Origin: Salvia splendens
Taxonomy: Eukaryota; Streptophyta; Magnoliopsida; Lamiales; Lamiaceae
DNA length: 64,000 nucleotides
Direction of reading: 5' to 3'
NCBI RefSeq assembly: GCF_004379255.2
Contig: NC_056038.1
Span: 12,624,729-12,688,728, forward strand
Below the pieces are notes generated by a model. That model saw only the letters and a list, made by a program, of their open reading frames with translations, was not told where the DNA came from and did no database searches. Both the position numbers and the translations under genes were made by a program. Numbering within the stretch: the stretch's first letter is position 1; every line of letters begins with the position of its first letter. Of this stretch, positions 55,057-64,000 are shown piece by piece.

Positions 55057-55629
55057 TACAAAATATATTAATAAGAAAATTTTGTTTAATTGTTTAATTT
55101 ATAGAAATTATTCTTAAAATATTGTGGAATTAATATGTAAATTAAATAAGTAAGGAGGTATAATTGAAAAAGTATAGATATGGAATATTTTTTTAGGTTT
55201 GAGTTTGGTATAAATGATTGGAGTATAATTATTTTTTGGTGTGACCCAAACTCGAAAATAGGTTTGAGTTTAGTATAAATGGGCATGTAAATTCGGGTAC
55301 CCGCCGGTGCCCAAACCCAAAAATTCGGGTACCCGAACCCGAAATTTCAAAAATATCATACCCAATACCCTACCCGTATGTGAATTTGAGTACCCTAATA
55401 CCCAGTGCGGGTACCCAAACCTAACTAATCGGGTACCCATACACCCGAGATTAGTATATTTCAAATTTATTCTTTTATATAAATTATATTGTGATGAGAA
55501 TAGAAATTATTAAAAATAACACAATAATACTATTTATTGACTATTATTAAAAATCTAAACTTTAATTCTAATGCTTTAGCTTTCTCTAGATTATGATTCT
55601 ATGACTATGTATATATATATGTATATATA

Positions 55630-56142
55630 CTCCCTCCGTCCTATAGAAATAGGCCATTTGGGATTTGATGCAGTCCGGACGTAGAAATCGGGCTAAAACC
55701 TGCGGTGTCAGAATGACTTCAAATTCGCACGGTGCTTGCGAAACGCGATTTAATTTTGGCCATCTGACATCGTTTAGAGAGTGAAAACGACATTTTATTA
55801 TTTTTTCGGACTTAGTTTTAATTTTCTATTTTGCGTTTTATTTCCTTTTGAATTTCTAGTTCTAGACGCTTATAAATAACGTTGTTTTGTTTTTGAGTCG
55901 CTGTGGATTTTTTATAAAAATATTTCGTTTTCACAGAAACTAGGGTTTCTCTGAATTTCTTCTCCGTTCAGTCAGTTTCTCCTTACGTTTTGCATCATGA
56001 TTGAAATTATGTAGTGAATGGTGGGACCCATAAAAAAATAAAGTAAAGAGAAGGAGAAAAAGGTTGTCATAATTGGATATGAGCTATTTGTATAGGACGA
56101 ACGAAAAATGAAATATGACATATTTCTATGGGACGGGGGAAG
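55630..56142. mobile_element. Stowaway-type MITE interrupted by a solo LTR
   Basis: Left end CTCCCTCCGTCCTATAGAAA with TAGGCCATTTGGG; right end the complement of TATTTCTATGGGACGGGGGAAG. The two halves add to ~180 bp, normal for this family once the 332-bp insertion is removed. Confidence 0.7.
55666..55997 (+). mobile_element. Probable solo LTR
   Basis: 332 bp beginning TGATGC and ending GCATCA, with TATAAATAACG as a likely TATA box. Flanks GGATT and TGATT (4 of 5 identical) may be the target duplication. No internal region. Confidence 0.55.
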
Positions 56143-56696
56143 TATATAATAGAAATTAGACAAATAGACACTACTTAATTTTAAAATAAAGAAATTTTTG
56201 GCATAAATCTACATGTGATTAAATAAATTTACCCTACTGGCCATAGGCCCTATACTAAATAAAAATATTTATCAAAAATACATGATTAATCAGGTTTAAT
56301 CGGGTATTAGTCGGGTACCCTAAACCCGAAAAATCCTAACATTTACTATCTAAACTCGTACCCGAACCCATAATTTCGATTTTTGGGTACCCAAAACCCG
56401 TCGGGTATTGGGTCGGGATCAGGTATACCCGAAACCGCGTACTAAATTTGCAGGCCAAAGTGTAATGGTTGGAGATGGCGTTAGCCGTACTTGCTTACTC
56501 CTAACGATGGTCATTTATATGATTTATTTTGTTAAACTAGACTGGGTCATTAGTTAATTAACTGTTCCGCAAACATAGAATAACAAAATTAATTCATCTA
56601 TCTTAAAATTTCCAATTATATGAAATTACTTTATCAGTTAATGACAAAAAATATTCAAATCCATGCTATCTTTAAATTTCCATTTATTTCAATATA

Positions 56697-56948
56697 CTCT
56701 TTCTGTCCCATAAAAATATACGTATTGAAATAACACGTGAATGAATGCACAATAGATAAAGTAAGATAATGCACAATAGAAGTATATATTTAATGAATTG
56801 TAACGGTAGACCAAAATGGTATACATTATAAATAAATTGATATATATAAGTAATGTACTGGGGAAAACCTTTTATAAATAGAATGCAGAAACACTCATAT
56901 TTTTATGGGACGAAAGAAAATAGAATGGGTATATATGGGCGAAGGGAG
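56697..56948. mobile_element. Decayed Stowaway-like MITE
   Basis: CTTTCTGTCCCATAAAAATA at the left is mirrored by TATTTTTATGGGACGAAAG and GAAGGGAG at the right. Confidence 0.5.
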
Positions 56949-57169
56949 TAGAAAAGACGAAGTCACAGTAAATTGGAAGATTGACCCATTAAATTACAAC
57001 CATCTCTATTACAACTTGACTTTTACCACATTATTTTATATTTATACGCAATAAAAAATCAACCAAAATCAACAACTCTAAATTTAATTTGATTGATCAT
57101 ACAAATATTACCCTGCTAGTAAAACTTAGCTAATACGTTGACAAAACCTTGAAACATAGCCTAGCTATT

Positions 57170-60100
57170 ATGTCTCTGCAACTGTTTTCTGTCTTCTCTC
57201 TCACATTACTACCACTGTTTCTTCCACGTGCAGTAGTTTTAGCCGCTGTAGTTGCAAAACCCAGCTGCCAAGACCGATGCGGGAACATATCCATTCCTTA
57301 TCCATTCGGAGTCGGGTCGGAATGCTCTCTCGACCCGAATTTCAACATCCACTGCGATGCCTCCTCCGGTCATCCAAAACCTTACCTGTCCATCATCAAT
57401 AAAGAAGTGATCGAAATAAATCAAACTTATATTCGGGTCAATTACCCGACCCTGATTTCAGCGTGCTATGATTTGTCAGACGATCAACAAATCAACACCA
57501 CATTTGATTCATACAAACATGGTGTGATGGTGAACTTGTCGGGAACTCCATTTACGTTGTCGATACGGAATAGGCTGATGGCCATCGGGTGTGATGATGT
57601 GATGCTAGAATCAGACGGAAGCTCGGTGACTGGCACCGGTTGTTCGGCGTTTTGTGCAGACAAGAACGACACAGGCGGCGTCGGTTATTGCGCCTCTAAC
57701 GGTTCTACGCTTGATAATGGTTGTTGTGTGGCTGAAATCTCCTATGGTAAGTAGATAAATTATGTCATTTTCGCCATTAATAAGTGCTTCATCACATTTA
57801 AAGGTTTCGATTCTTCTGAGTTGGAACCGAAACCGCCGATTAACCTAGAATTGTGATTTCGGTTCTAGCGGTTTGATTACGATTTAGAAAATATGTGAAT
57901 TGAAAACGTCAGTTCGAGCAATTAACCATCGGTTTGGTTCGGATGAATACACCCTCCATTCTATGATAATAGAGTCGTTTTCTATATTAGAAAGTTACCC
58001 CCTCCGTTTCACTATAGTTGAGTCATTTTTCCATTTCGGGAAGTTTCTTCATAGTTGAGTCATTTCCATAGATGGTAACTTTTTTCTCTCTCTTACTTTA
58101 CTCTCTCTTATTTTATTCTCTCTACTTTATTCACTTTTTACTTTATTCTCTCTACTTTTTCCTCTCCCTTACTTTTTTAACTATTTATTTAACACACCCA
58201 ACATCTCTTTCTTAGACTCCGTGCCTTAAAGTTCCGCCTCAACTATAGTGAAACGGAGGGAGTACAAGTTAATTGAGTCATTTCTACTTTTAGCAAAATT
58301 ATTATCTCTTTTACTTTATTCTCTCTTCCTCTCTATTACTTTATTCTTTCTTATTTTTTTCATCATCAATTTAACACATTATTCTTAAACTTAGTGCCAA
58401 AAAAATCTCTATTAATAAGGAACGATGAGAGTATTAAATACTAATGTTATTATAAAAATTTATTTTTATTTTCCCTAAAAAATAATTTTTATAAATAAAT
58501 TAATATTCCCGTTGTTTCTTAAAATTAGAATAAATGAACCCACAATCCAATATCCCTAATTCTACTATTTTTTTTGTCTCTCTCCCATACTTACCCATTT
58601 GATATCTCTTTCTCTTTTAATTTACTAATTTTACATTAAAAGTCGTGTTGACAGAGTAATATTCCCGAAGTTATGTTGGTCTGTTGACAGGCAAAATCAT
58701 AGGAGCACAACTAATCGACTTGAGCAGAAAATTAGTTCGTAAGAAGCTTTTCCCCTGCAGCTTTGCCTTTCTCCAGGAGAGGGTAGATGATTTAAACGAC
58801 ACCAAATTTTCATATCCTCTATATTATCTTGAAAACTCAACAGCCTTGCTTAACGACAATTGGGCATCCACAACAAGGCCCCCGGTGGTGCGGCTGGCCT
58901 GGGAGGTTGGGACCGACAACTGCAGTCAAGCTAAGTTGAACTCCTCTACTTACGCATGTCGAGATGACAAGAGTGTTTGCGTTGATCTCAATAACGGAGG
59001 CTACCTATGCAGTTGCGTCCAAGGATACGAGGGCAACCCTTATCTCCTTGAAGGATGCCAAAGTTAGTAATCTTTTCATTTCATGCTATCCCACGTCGGC
59101 TGTGAAAGCAACTGGGATAAAATTCATTAATGTCTATTTGATATCACTAAGCTTGTTTGCTTCTTGGACAGCAATTTCCTTTTCAAGTTCAATTGCAAAA
59201 TTTGGATGTCTTGATCAATGTGGGAAGTTAGCAATTCCATTTCCATTTGGCGTTGGCCCGAATTGCTACTTGTCGCCGTCTTTCGAAATCCGTTGCAATA
59301 CCTCCACCAACCCTCCAACAGCCTACCTCGCCCTTCTCGACAAGGAAATCATCGACATCAATTCGTCTACAGTTTTAATCAACCATCCAAACCTAGCTTG
59401 GAGTTGCTACAATCAAACTGGAATCACAGAGAAACAAATCATGATTATTGATTTGTCGAGAACTCAATATACATTATCAGAAGAGAACTGGATCACTTCC
59501 ATTGGCTGCGATCACATGGTTGTCGCAGTTATAGGAAAAGACAAACCAAGTTCTACGCGCAGCACCTGCGCAGCCATCTGCTCCAACGATCCATTCAGCA
59601 CCGCAAGCTGTCCGTTTTCAGTAAGCACTTATTGGCCAGGGGATGGCTGTTGTAGGGCCCCCATTGCAAGGGGTAATGAAGTAAACAGAACTGAATAAGT
59701 ATTAAAATTGAATTGAGAGAGCAAATAGTATAGTTATAAATGTATTTGCAGGAACCACTTACCTTGAAGCAGAGTTGAGGGACTTGAGGCCAACTACAAA
59801 TTTCTCTTGCGGCTACGCCTTGGTTGAATACAATGAGGATGCTAGTGTTTCGTATCGCTTCTTGAATAACTCGACAGGAGCTGATAATCTCTTGCTGACA
59901 TACGGGAAGTGGAAGAAGGTGGCGTTGGATTGGCGGATTGGTGCTTTGAATTGCAAACAAGCGCGATTGAATCCGACTGATTATGTGTGTCAAAAAAACA
60001 CCGAATGCATTGATTTTCATGACACAGTTGGAGGCTATCTCTGCAATTGCTCTACCGGATATCGAGGCAATCCTTACCTTAGCCCAGGCTGCCAAGGTTG

Positions 60101-61748
60101 CTCAATTATCTCATATCTATTCATCTTTACTATAATAGTACCAAGTATCAATTAGGGCAGCTAACTTCTATATTAAAGTAGCTTAAAATAAGTTTTCTTA
60201 TTATGTTTGTTTATCTATCTTAACCAACCCAGGTTGCTAATGTTTTATGTTTTCTTTTCGAGCAGAAATTAATCAATGCGCCTATAATACAACAAATACA
60301 TGTCTCGCAAATTCGATTTGCGTTAAAACCCCAGGATCTTATAATTGCTCATGTCCCAAAGGGTATATTGGTGATGGGAGGAAAGATGGAGTAGGGTGTA
60401 TTAAGCTTCCACCATCCAAGACCAAGATGATAAGTTTAATAGGTAACAGTATAATGTTCAATCTGCTTATATAGAAATGATATTAGTAAATGATCTTATA
60501 TTAATAATTTGCCTTTGTTTGTAAACTTGTGATTTCTCATGACAAGTTTTGCATGTAGGTGTGGGTTCTGGATTGGGGTTTCTGCTTTTGCTTATAGCAT
60601 GTTTTTGGTTGTTCAAAGCGTTGCAAAAGAGAAAGGAAAAAATGGTTAAAGAGAAATTCTTCAAACGAAATGGTGGCCTTCTTTTGCAGCAACAAACGAA
60701 TGAAGGTGTATTAGGAAAGACAAAAGTTTTCTCTGCAAAAGAGTTGGAGGTAGCTACAGATCACTTTAATGAAAATCGTATTCTTGGGCAAGGAGGCCAA
60801 GGCACGGTCTACAAAGGAATGTTATACAATGGCAAAATTGTGGCCGTAAAGAAATCAAAGTTGGTCGAGGAGAATCAACTAGAACAGTTTATTAATGAAG
60901 TGGCGATATTATCACAAATCAATCACAGAAATGTCGTCAGATTGTTGGGGTGTTGTTTGGAGACTGAGGTTCCTTTGCTTGTCTACGAATTCATGCCAAA
61001 TGGGACTCTTTTTGATCTTATTCACGATCCCAGTAATGAATTTCCATTTACATGGATCATGCGTTTGAAAATCGCGGCAGATATAGCGGGGGCGCTAGCA
61101 TACTTACACTGTGCATCTTCTGTGCCTATCTATCACAGAGACATCAAGTCTAGTAATATCCTTCTGGACGAGAAATATGTTGTCAAAGTATCGGATTTTG
61201 GAACTTCGAGATCAATTGCAACAGATCAGACTCACTTAACTACTTTAGTCAAAGGGACATTTGGATATTTAGATCCCGAGTATTTCCAATCGAGTCAGTT
61301 CACAGAAAAGAGTGATGTTTATAGTTTTGGAGTAGTTCTCGTCGAACTGCTCACAGGACAAAGGGCGATATCATTGGACAAAACGGATAATGATAGAAGC
61401 CTAGCAACACGATTTCTTACTTGCATGGAGGAGAACTGCCTAGACACAATTATAGATCCTCAAATTTTGGAGCAGGGTATAAAGGAAGAGATGATTCTAG
61501 TAGCGAGTCTTGCGCAAAGAAGTTTGAATTTGAAGGGGAAAATGAGACCTACTATGAAAGAAGTGGCTAACGAATTGGAAAGTTTAAGGATGTCTCAAAA
61601 TATTGTTAAAGATGAATTTGAAGAAGTGAAAGTTTTTGAAGGTAGAGCTATGATGATTTCAGACACTGAATACTCTTGGGAAACTAGCTACAAAAGTCCC
61701 CTCGGATCGTCTTCAGACATGCATCCCTTAGTGCTCACAACTGAGTGA
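57170..61748 (+). CDS. WAK-like receptor kinase with two tandem ectodomains
   Basis: Exons 57170-57746, 58691-59062, 59172-59672, 59752-60096, 60266-60442, 60559-61748; all junctions GT/AG and phase 1, total 1053 residues. Order: signal peptide (~1-30), GUB_WAK ([17 protein letters not shown]), WAK-associated/EGF (to [12 protein letters not shown]), a second GUB_WAK ([17 protein letters not shown]), a second WAK-associated/EGF ([12 protein letters not shown]), EGF_CA (EINQCAYNT...GYIGDG), transmembrane segment (~660-680), kinase with [11 protein letters not shown] (~733), [13 protein letters not shown] (~849), DFGTS (~868), [10 protein letters not shown]. WAKs sense pectin at the wall and signal inside. 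The duplicated ectodomain is unusual. Alternative: two genes, the first ending at TAG 59065 as an ectodomain-only secreted protein, the second starting near 59117 without ATG. ATG 57170 is chosen as the first ATG before the signal peptide. Confidence 0.75.
57998..58262. mobile_element. Stowaway-type MITE in WAK intron 1
   Basis: Near-perfect ends: CCCCTCCGTTTCACTATAGT and the complement of AACTATAGTGAAACGGAGGG. About 265 bp, flanked by TA. A weaker second MITE-like stretch follows at ~58270-58435. Both lie in the intron between the GUB_WAK and EGF exons. Confidence 0.85.
59117..59171 (+). other. Relict start and signal peptide of a former second WAK gene
   Basis: Read in the frame of the second GUB_WAK exon, 59117 onward gives [21 protein letters not shown], a typical signal peptide with ATA where ATG would stand. 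Its last bases CTTCTTGGACAG also make a usable acceptor, in phase with the preceding exon. This supports a fusion of two tandem genes. Confidence 0.55.
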
Positions 61749-62830
61749 AATTCTATGTTATCTAGTTTTTAAATTATAGTGTTTCCAGGGAGTTCATTTA
61801 ATAGTGCAGATGTTAAGGGTGAAGTTCCCTTTTTTTTTTTTGATGAATCAATATATTAAAATTTAAAAAACGAAGAAAGAGCAGGGGAGAAGTTACATGT
61901 GGGCTGAGCCCTCTACGGAAACCTAACACACACACACCAACGCATGAATGGTTGGTGTGGGATAGCCATGGACATGCCCATGGTCAGCAAAAACTACGCC
62001 CTATCTTTCAACTTAAGCAAAACCATACAATCGGAATTGAAAGCTTTAAGTCTTCTACGTTGATGGCTTGCGGTTTGTACTCCAACAGGGGATCCCAAAC
62101 TTGGGCCTGAACTTCCACTCAAGCTTGTGTATGAAATAATTTTCCATCCTTGGGCTAAGGTGTCGTCTAGCACGTGACCCCGTTCACATGACCGTGTAAA
62201 CGCTGAGGGAGATGGTGGATCCTAAAGGCGTCCTTAGACCCTTAACTTGATGGTTCGTCTGGTGGCACATTGACCGGCCCCATAATACGATAAACGGTAG
62301 TATTCAAACTTATTAACATCTCAACTTCGTGTATATGTTACCGATACTGTATTTCGTTGCGCTGTTTAATTGTTTATGAGTAAATGTTGGATGCAATTTA
62401 CAACTTGAATTTAATTTATTTGTCACTGATTATTAAAATGATGGAAACATATACTATATGTTTAGGTCTTTTGTACATATCAAATCACATTACATTTACT
62501 TTTTGAGACATATATATCTCCAGTCACTAAATTTTAGATGATGTTGGTTCGCATAGATTAAAAACGCTAATTAAGATACTTTTATCACTAAATTTCCAGG
62601 TTCTGTTTCACATGAAATTGAATTAAGATCTGAATAGCTCACTAAATTATCTAATGAATAATAGGGCAACAATCCTTTCGTTGTTTAATGAATAACTAAA
62701 AGTATATTTTAGTTAATCCTTATAATTAGTTTAGTAATCAAAACCATTCTACCAAAATAATTTTACATTTCTAGATTCGAACAAGTACTTCCTAATTCCT
62801 ATTGATCCCGTTGGGAGGAGTGGCCTAATT
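61749..62830. other. 3' flank; possible LINE 3' end on minus strand
   Basis: A T-run at 61830-61842 followed by GATGAATCAATATATTAAAA looks like the reverse complement of a poly(A)-terminated LINE tail; the next ~450 bases are more GC-rich but show no readable frame. The rest is AT-rich with nothing recognised. Confidence 0.35.
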
Positions 62831-62892
62831 CGCCGGAGTAAACAAACTTCCCCATTTTGCAGAAATATGTTAGGAGCACAACATACTAGCAC
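62831..62892 (+). repeat. 62-bp direct repeat, left copy
   Basis: CGCCGGAGTAAACAAACTTC to ACATACTAGCAC, found again at 63384-63445. A partial second copy (CGCCGGAG) at 62904 shows that the two were once tandem with a period of 73. Confidence 0.85.
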
Positions 62893-62911
62893 TAATTCTA
62901 AGACGCCGGAG

Positions 62912-63383
62912 CAGCGCAGGGTATTCGGTCGGTTCGGTTCTAACCGAACCGAATGCCCGGTTAACCGAAATCAAAAGGAACCGAAATTGAAGCACCGGAA
63001 CCGAAACCGAATTGGCCTCGGTTCGGTTCGGTTCCTAACCGAATAGGGTCGGTTCGGTTCCAATTAACTGAACCGGAACCGAATTAAAAAAAAAAAGTTT
63101 TTGCAGTTCATGGGGATCGATCCCTGGACATTTCATACGAAAAATTCCCAGCCTAGCCACCACTTGCGCTACATTGCGTTTTTGGTATTTAATCGGTTTT
63201 TCGGTCTTAAATTCGGTCTCATTGATCGGTTATCAGTTCTAACCGATCACCGATCAACACTTGAAGATGGGAACCGAAATTAACCGATAACCGAGATGGG
63301 GCGGTTCTCGGTTAACCGAGAACCAAGGTGTTCGGTTCGGTCATCGGTTAACCGACTAACCGATGACCGAATTATCAGCCCTA
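62912..63383. mobile_element. hAT-type MITE rich in GGTTCGGTT
   Basis: 472 bp with the 8-bp target duplication CGCCGGAG (62904-62911, 63384-63391). The ends share ATTCGGTC in inverse, and the interior repeats GGTTCGGTTAACCG-like palindromic words on both sides. Eight-base duplication and AGGG-type ends fit hAT. Confidence 0.65.
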
Positions 63384-63445
63384 CGCCGGAGTAAACAAAC
63401 TTCCCCATTTTGCAGAAATATGTTAGGAGCACAACATACTAGCAC
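63384..63445 (+). repeat. 62-bp direct repeat, right copy
   Basis: Second copy of 62831-62892, starting with the hAT target duplication. Confidence 0.85.
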
Positions 63446-64000
63446 CTAATGTAGACAATTCAATGATATGGTAATAAGAAGCGATAATAGAAAATATCAA
63501 CAACAAGATTTATCGTGGAAAACTCACTTCAGCGTGAAGAGATGAAAACCATGAGACTGGCAGGTCTACCAAATCCAAGGAGATAATACAACCAAGAAGT
63601 ATACAATGATAACTAGTCCTTAATCATACAATGAATGCACTAGATAATAAACACAAATTCAAAACAGATGAAATAAACATCTCAAGAAAAAAACTACAGT
63701 CCGTGCTTGTTCACCACCTTCGTGTTACAGACCAAACGGGAGAACTCATCTCAAAAGACTAGCCTGCTATGAGAGAGAATCCATTTAGTCTATATACCTC
63801 TCACCAGTTGTTCTGACAACCGATGTGGGAATTGAGTCCGTAACATTCGACCCTTCTTTAAGGGGCCAACGTCCTCGTTGGTTACGAGTGGTTCTTTACC
63901 AGGCTACCACTTCGTGGGCCTTCACTACGAGTTCTCGTTGGTCACGCCCAGATTAAGAATCATTTATCCCTAACGTACCGGCAGAACGAAAATTACAACG
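63446..64000. other. Repeat-like sequence at window end, unassigned
   Basis: No long frame. The style (GGGGCCAACGTCCTCGTTGG, AACAAGATTTATCGTGG) is that of a retrotransposon LTR or its edge. It carries a minus-strand USE/TATA pair listed separately. It is cut by the window end. Confidence 0.35.
63790..63830 (-). promoter_or_regulatory. Second USE + TATA pair with 24-base spacing
   Basis: On the minus strand TCCCACATCG (63830-63821) is followed after exactly 24 bases by TATATAG (63796 downward), the same spacing as at 42500-42543 although the intervening sequence differs. It may be an LTR promoter of snRNA type. Confidence 0.35.

Larger units (their letters stand above)
55283..56455. mobile_element. 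GGGTACCC-rich hAT-like element containing nested insertions
   Basis: Edges GCATGTAAATTCGGGTACCC (left) and the complement of GGTACCC...AATTTGCAGGC (right) form an imperfect inverted repeat; GGGTACCCG words fill both subterminal regions. The interior is interrupted by the MITE at 55630-56142. Confidence 0.5.

Noticed and set aside
62929..63370. GGTTCGGTT words as telomere-like or satellite repeat
   Set aside because: They lie symmetrically within one element with an 8-bp target duplication, so a hAT MITE explains them.

Overview
The window is nuclear DNA of a flowering plant, almost certainly a eudicot. It holds wall-associated receptor kinase (WAK/WAKL) genes with plant introns, Ty1/copia and chromodomain Ty3/gypsy retrotransposons, a Mutator-like element (MULE) with a plant mobile domain gene, and many Stowaway-type MITEs with the CTCCCTCCGT terminus, all in AT-rich intergenic DNA. 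The species cannot be read from the sequence; Lamiales is only a guess.

Left half (1-35,529): a degenerate WAK array in two nearly identical tandem units, A (1-13,470) and B (16,178-34,870). Each unit starts in or before a WAK kinase exon, runs through MITEs, a minus-strand copia remnant, an internally deleted gypsy element and a 1-kb fold-back element, and ends in a 5'-truncated WAK exon followed by a deleted kinase exon with a gypsy LTR in it. Unit B also carries a young complete copia (19,020-24,240); unit A keeps the empty site. Between the units lies a gypsy gag fragment joined to a second copy of a WAK intron and an EGF exon. Of the array's kinase exons, only the one at 185-1,356 is open from end to end.

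Middle (36,016-51,508): transposable elements. A minus-strand gypsy chromodomain/LTR remnant abuts a 1500-codon copia ORF that has lost its 5' LTR. Then comes an apparently intact 7.24-kb MULE (43,241-50,481) with long TIRs, a 10-bp target duplication, a MuDR-type transposase on the plus strand and a four-exon plant mobile domain (PMD) gene on the minus strand. The two genes converge on a large central inverted repeat. Arrays of a ~24-bp palindrome (core AGACGCATGA/TCATGCGTCT) fill both TIRs and the centre. A truncated hAT element follows.

Right (51,509-64,000): intergenic DNA with nested MITEs and hAT-like repeats surrounds the best gene of the window, a WAK-like receptor kinase at 57,170-61,748. 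Its exons encode two successive GUB_WAK/EGF ectodomains before one transmembrane segment and kinase. It may be a fusion of two tandem WAK genes, because the second module still carries a signal-peptide-like stretch whose expected ATG reads ATA.

The WAK genes would act at the plasma membrane as cell-wall or pectin-fragment sensors (family knowledge). The rest of the window records how such a cluster is duplicated, deleted and invaded by transposons.
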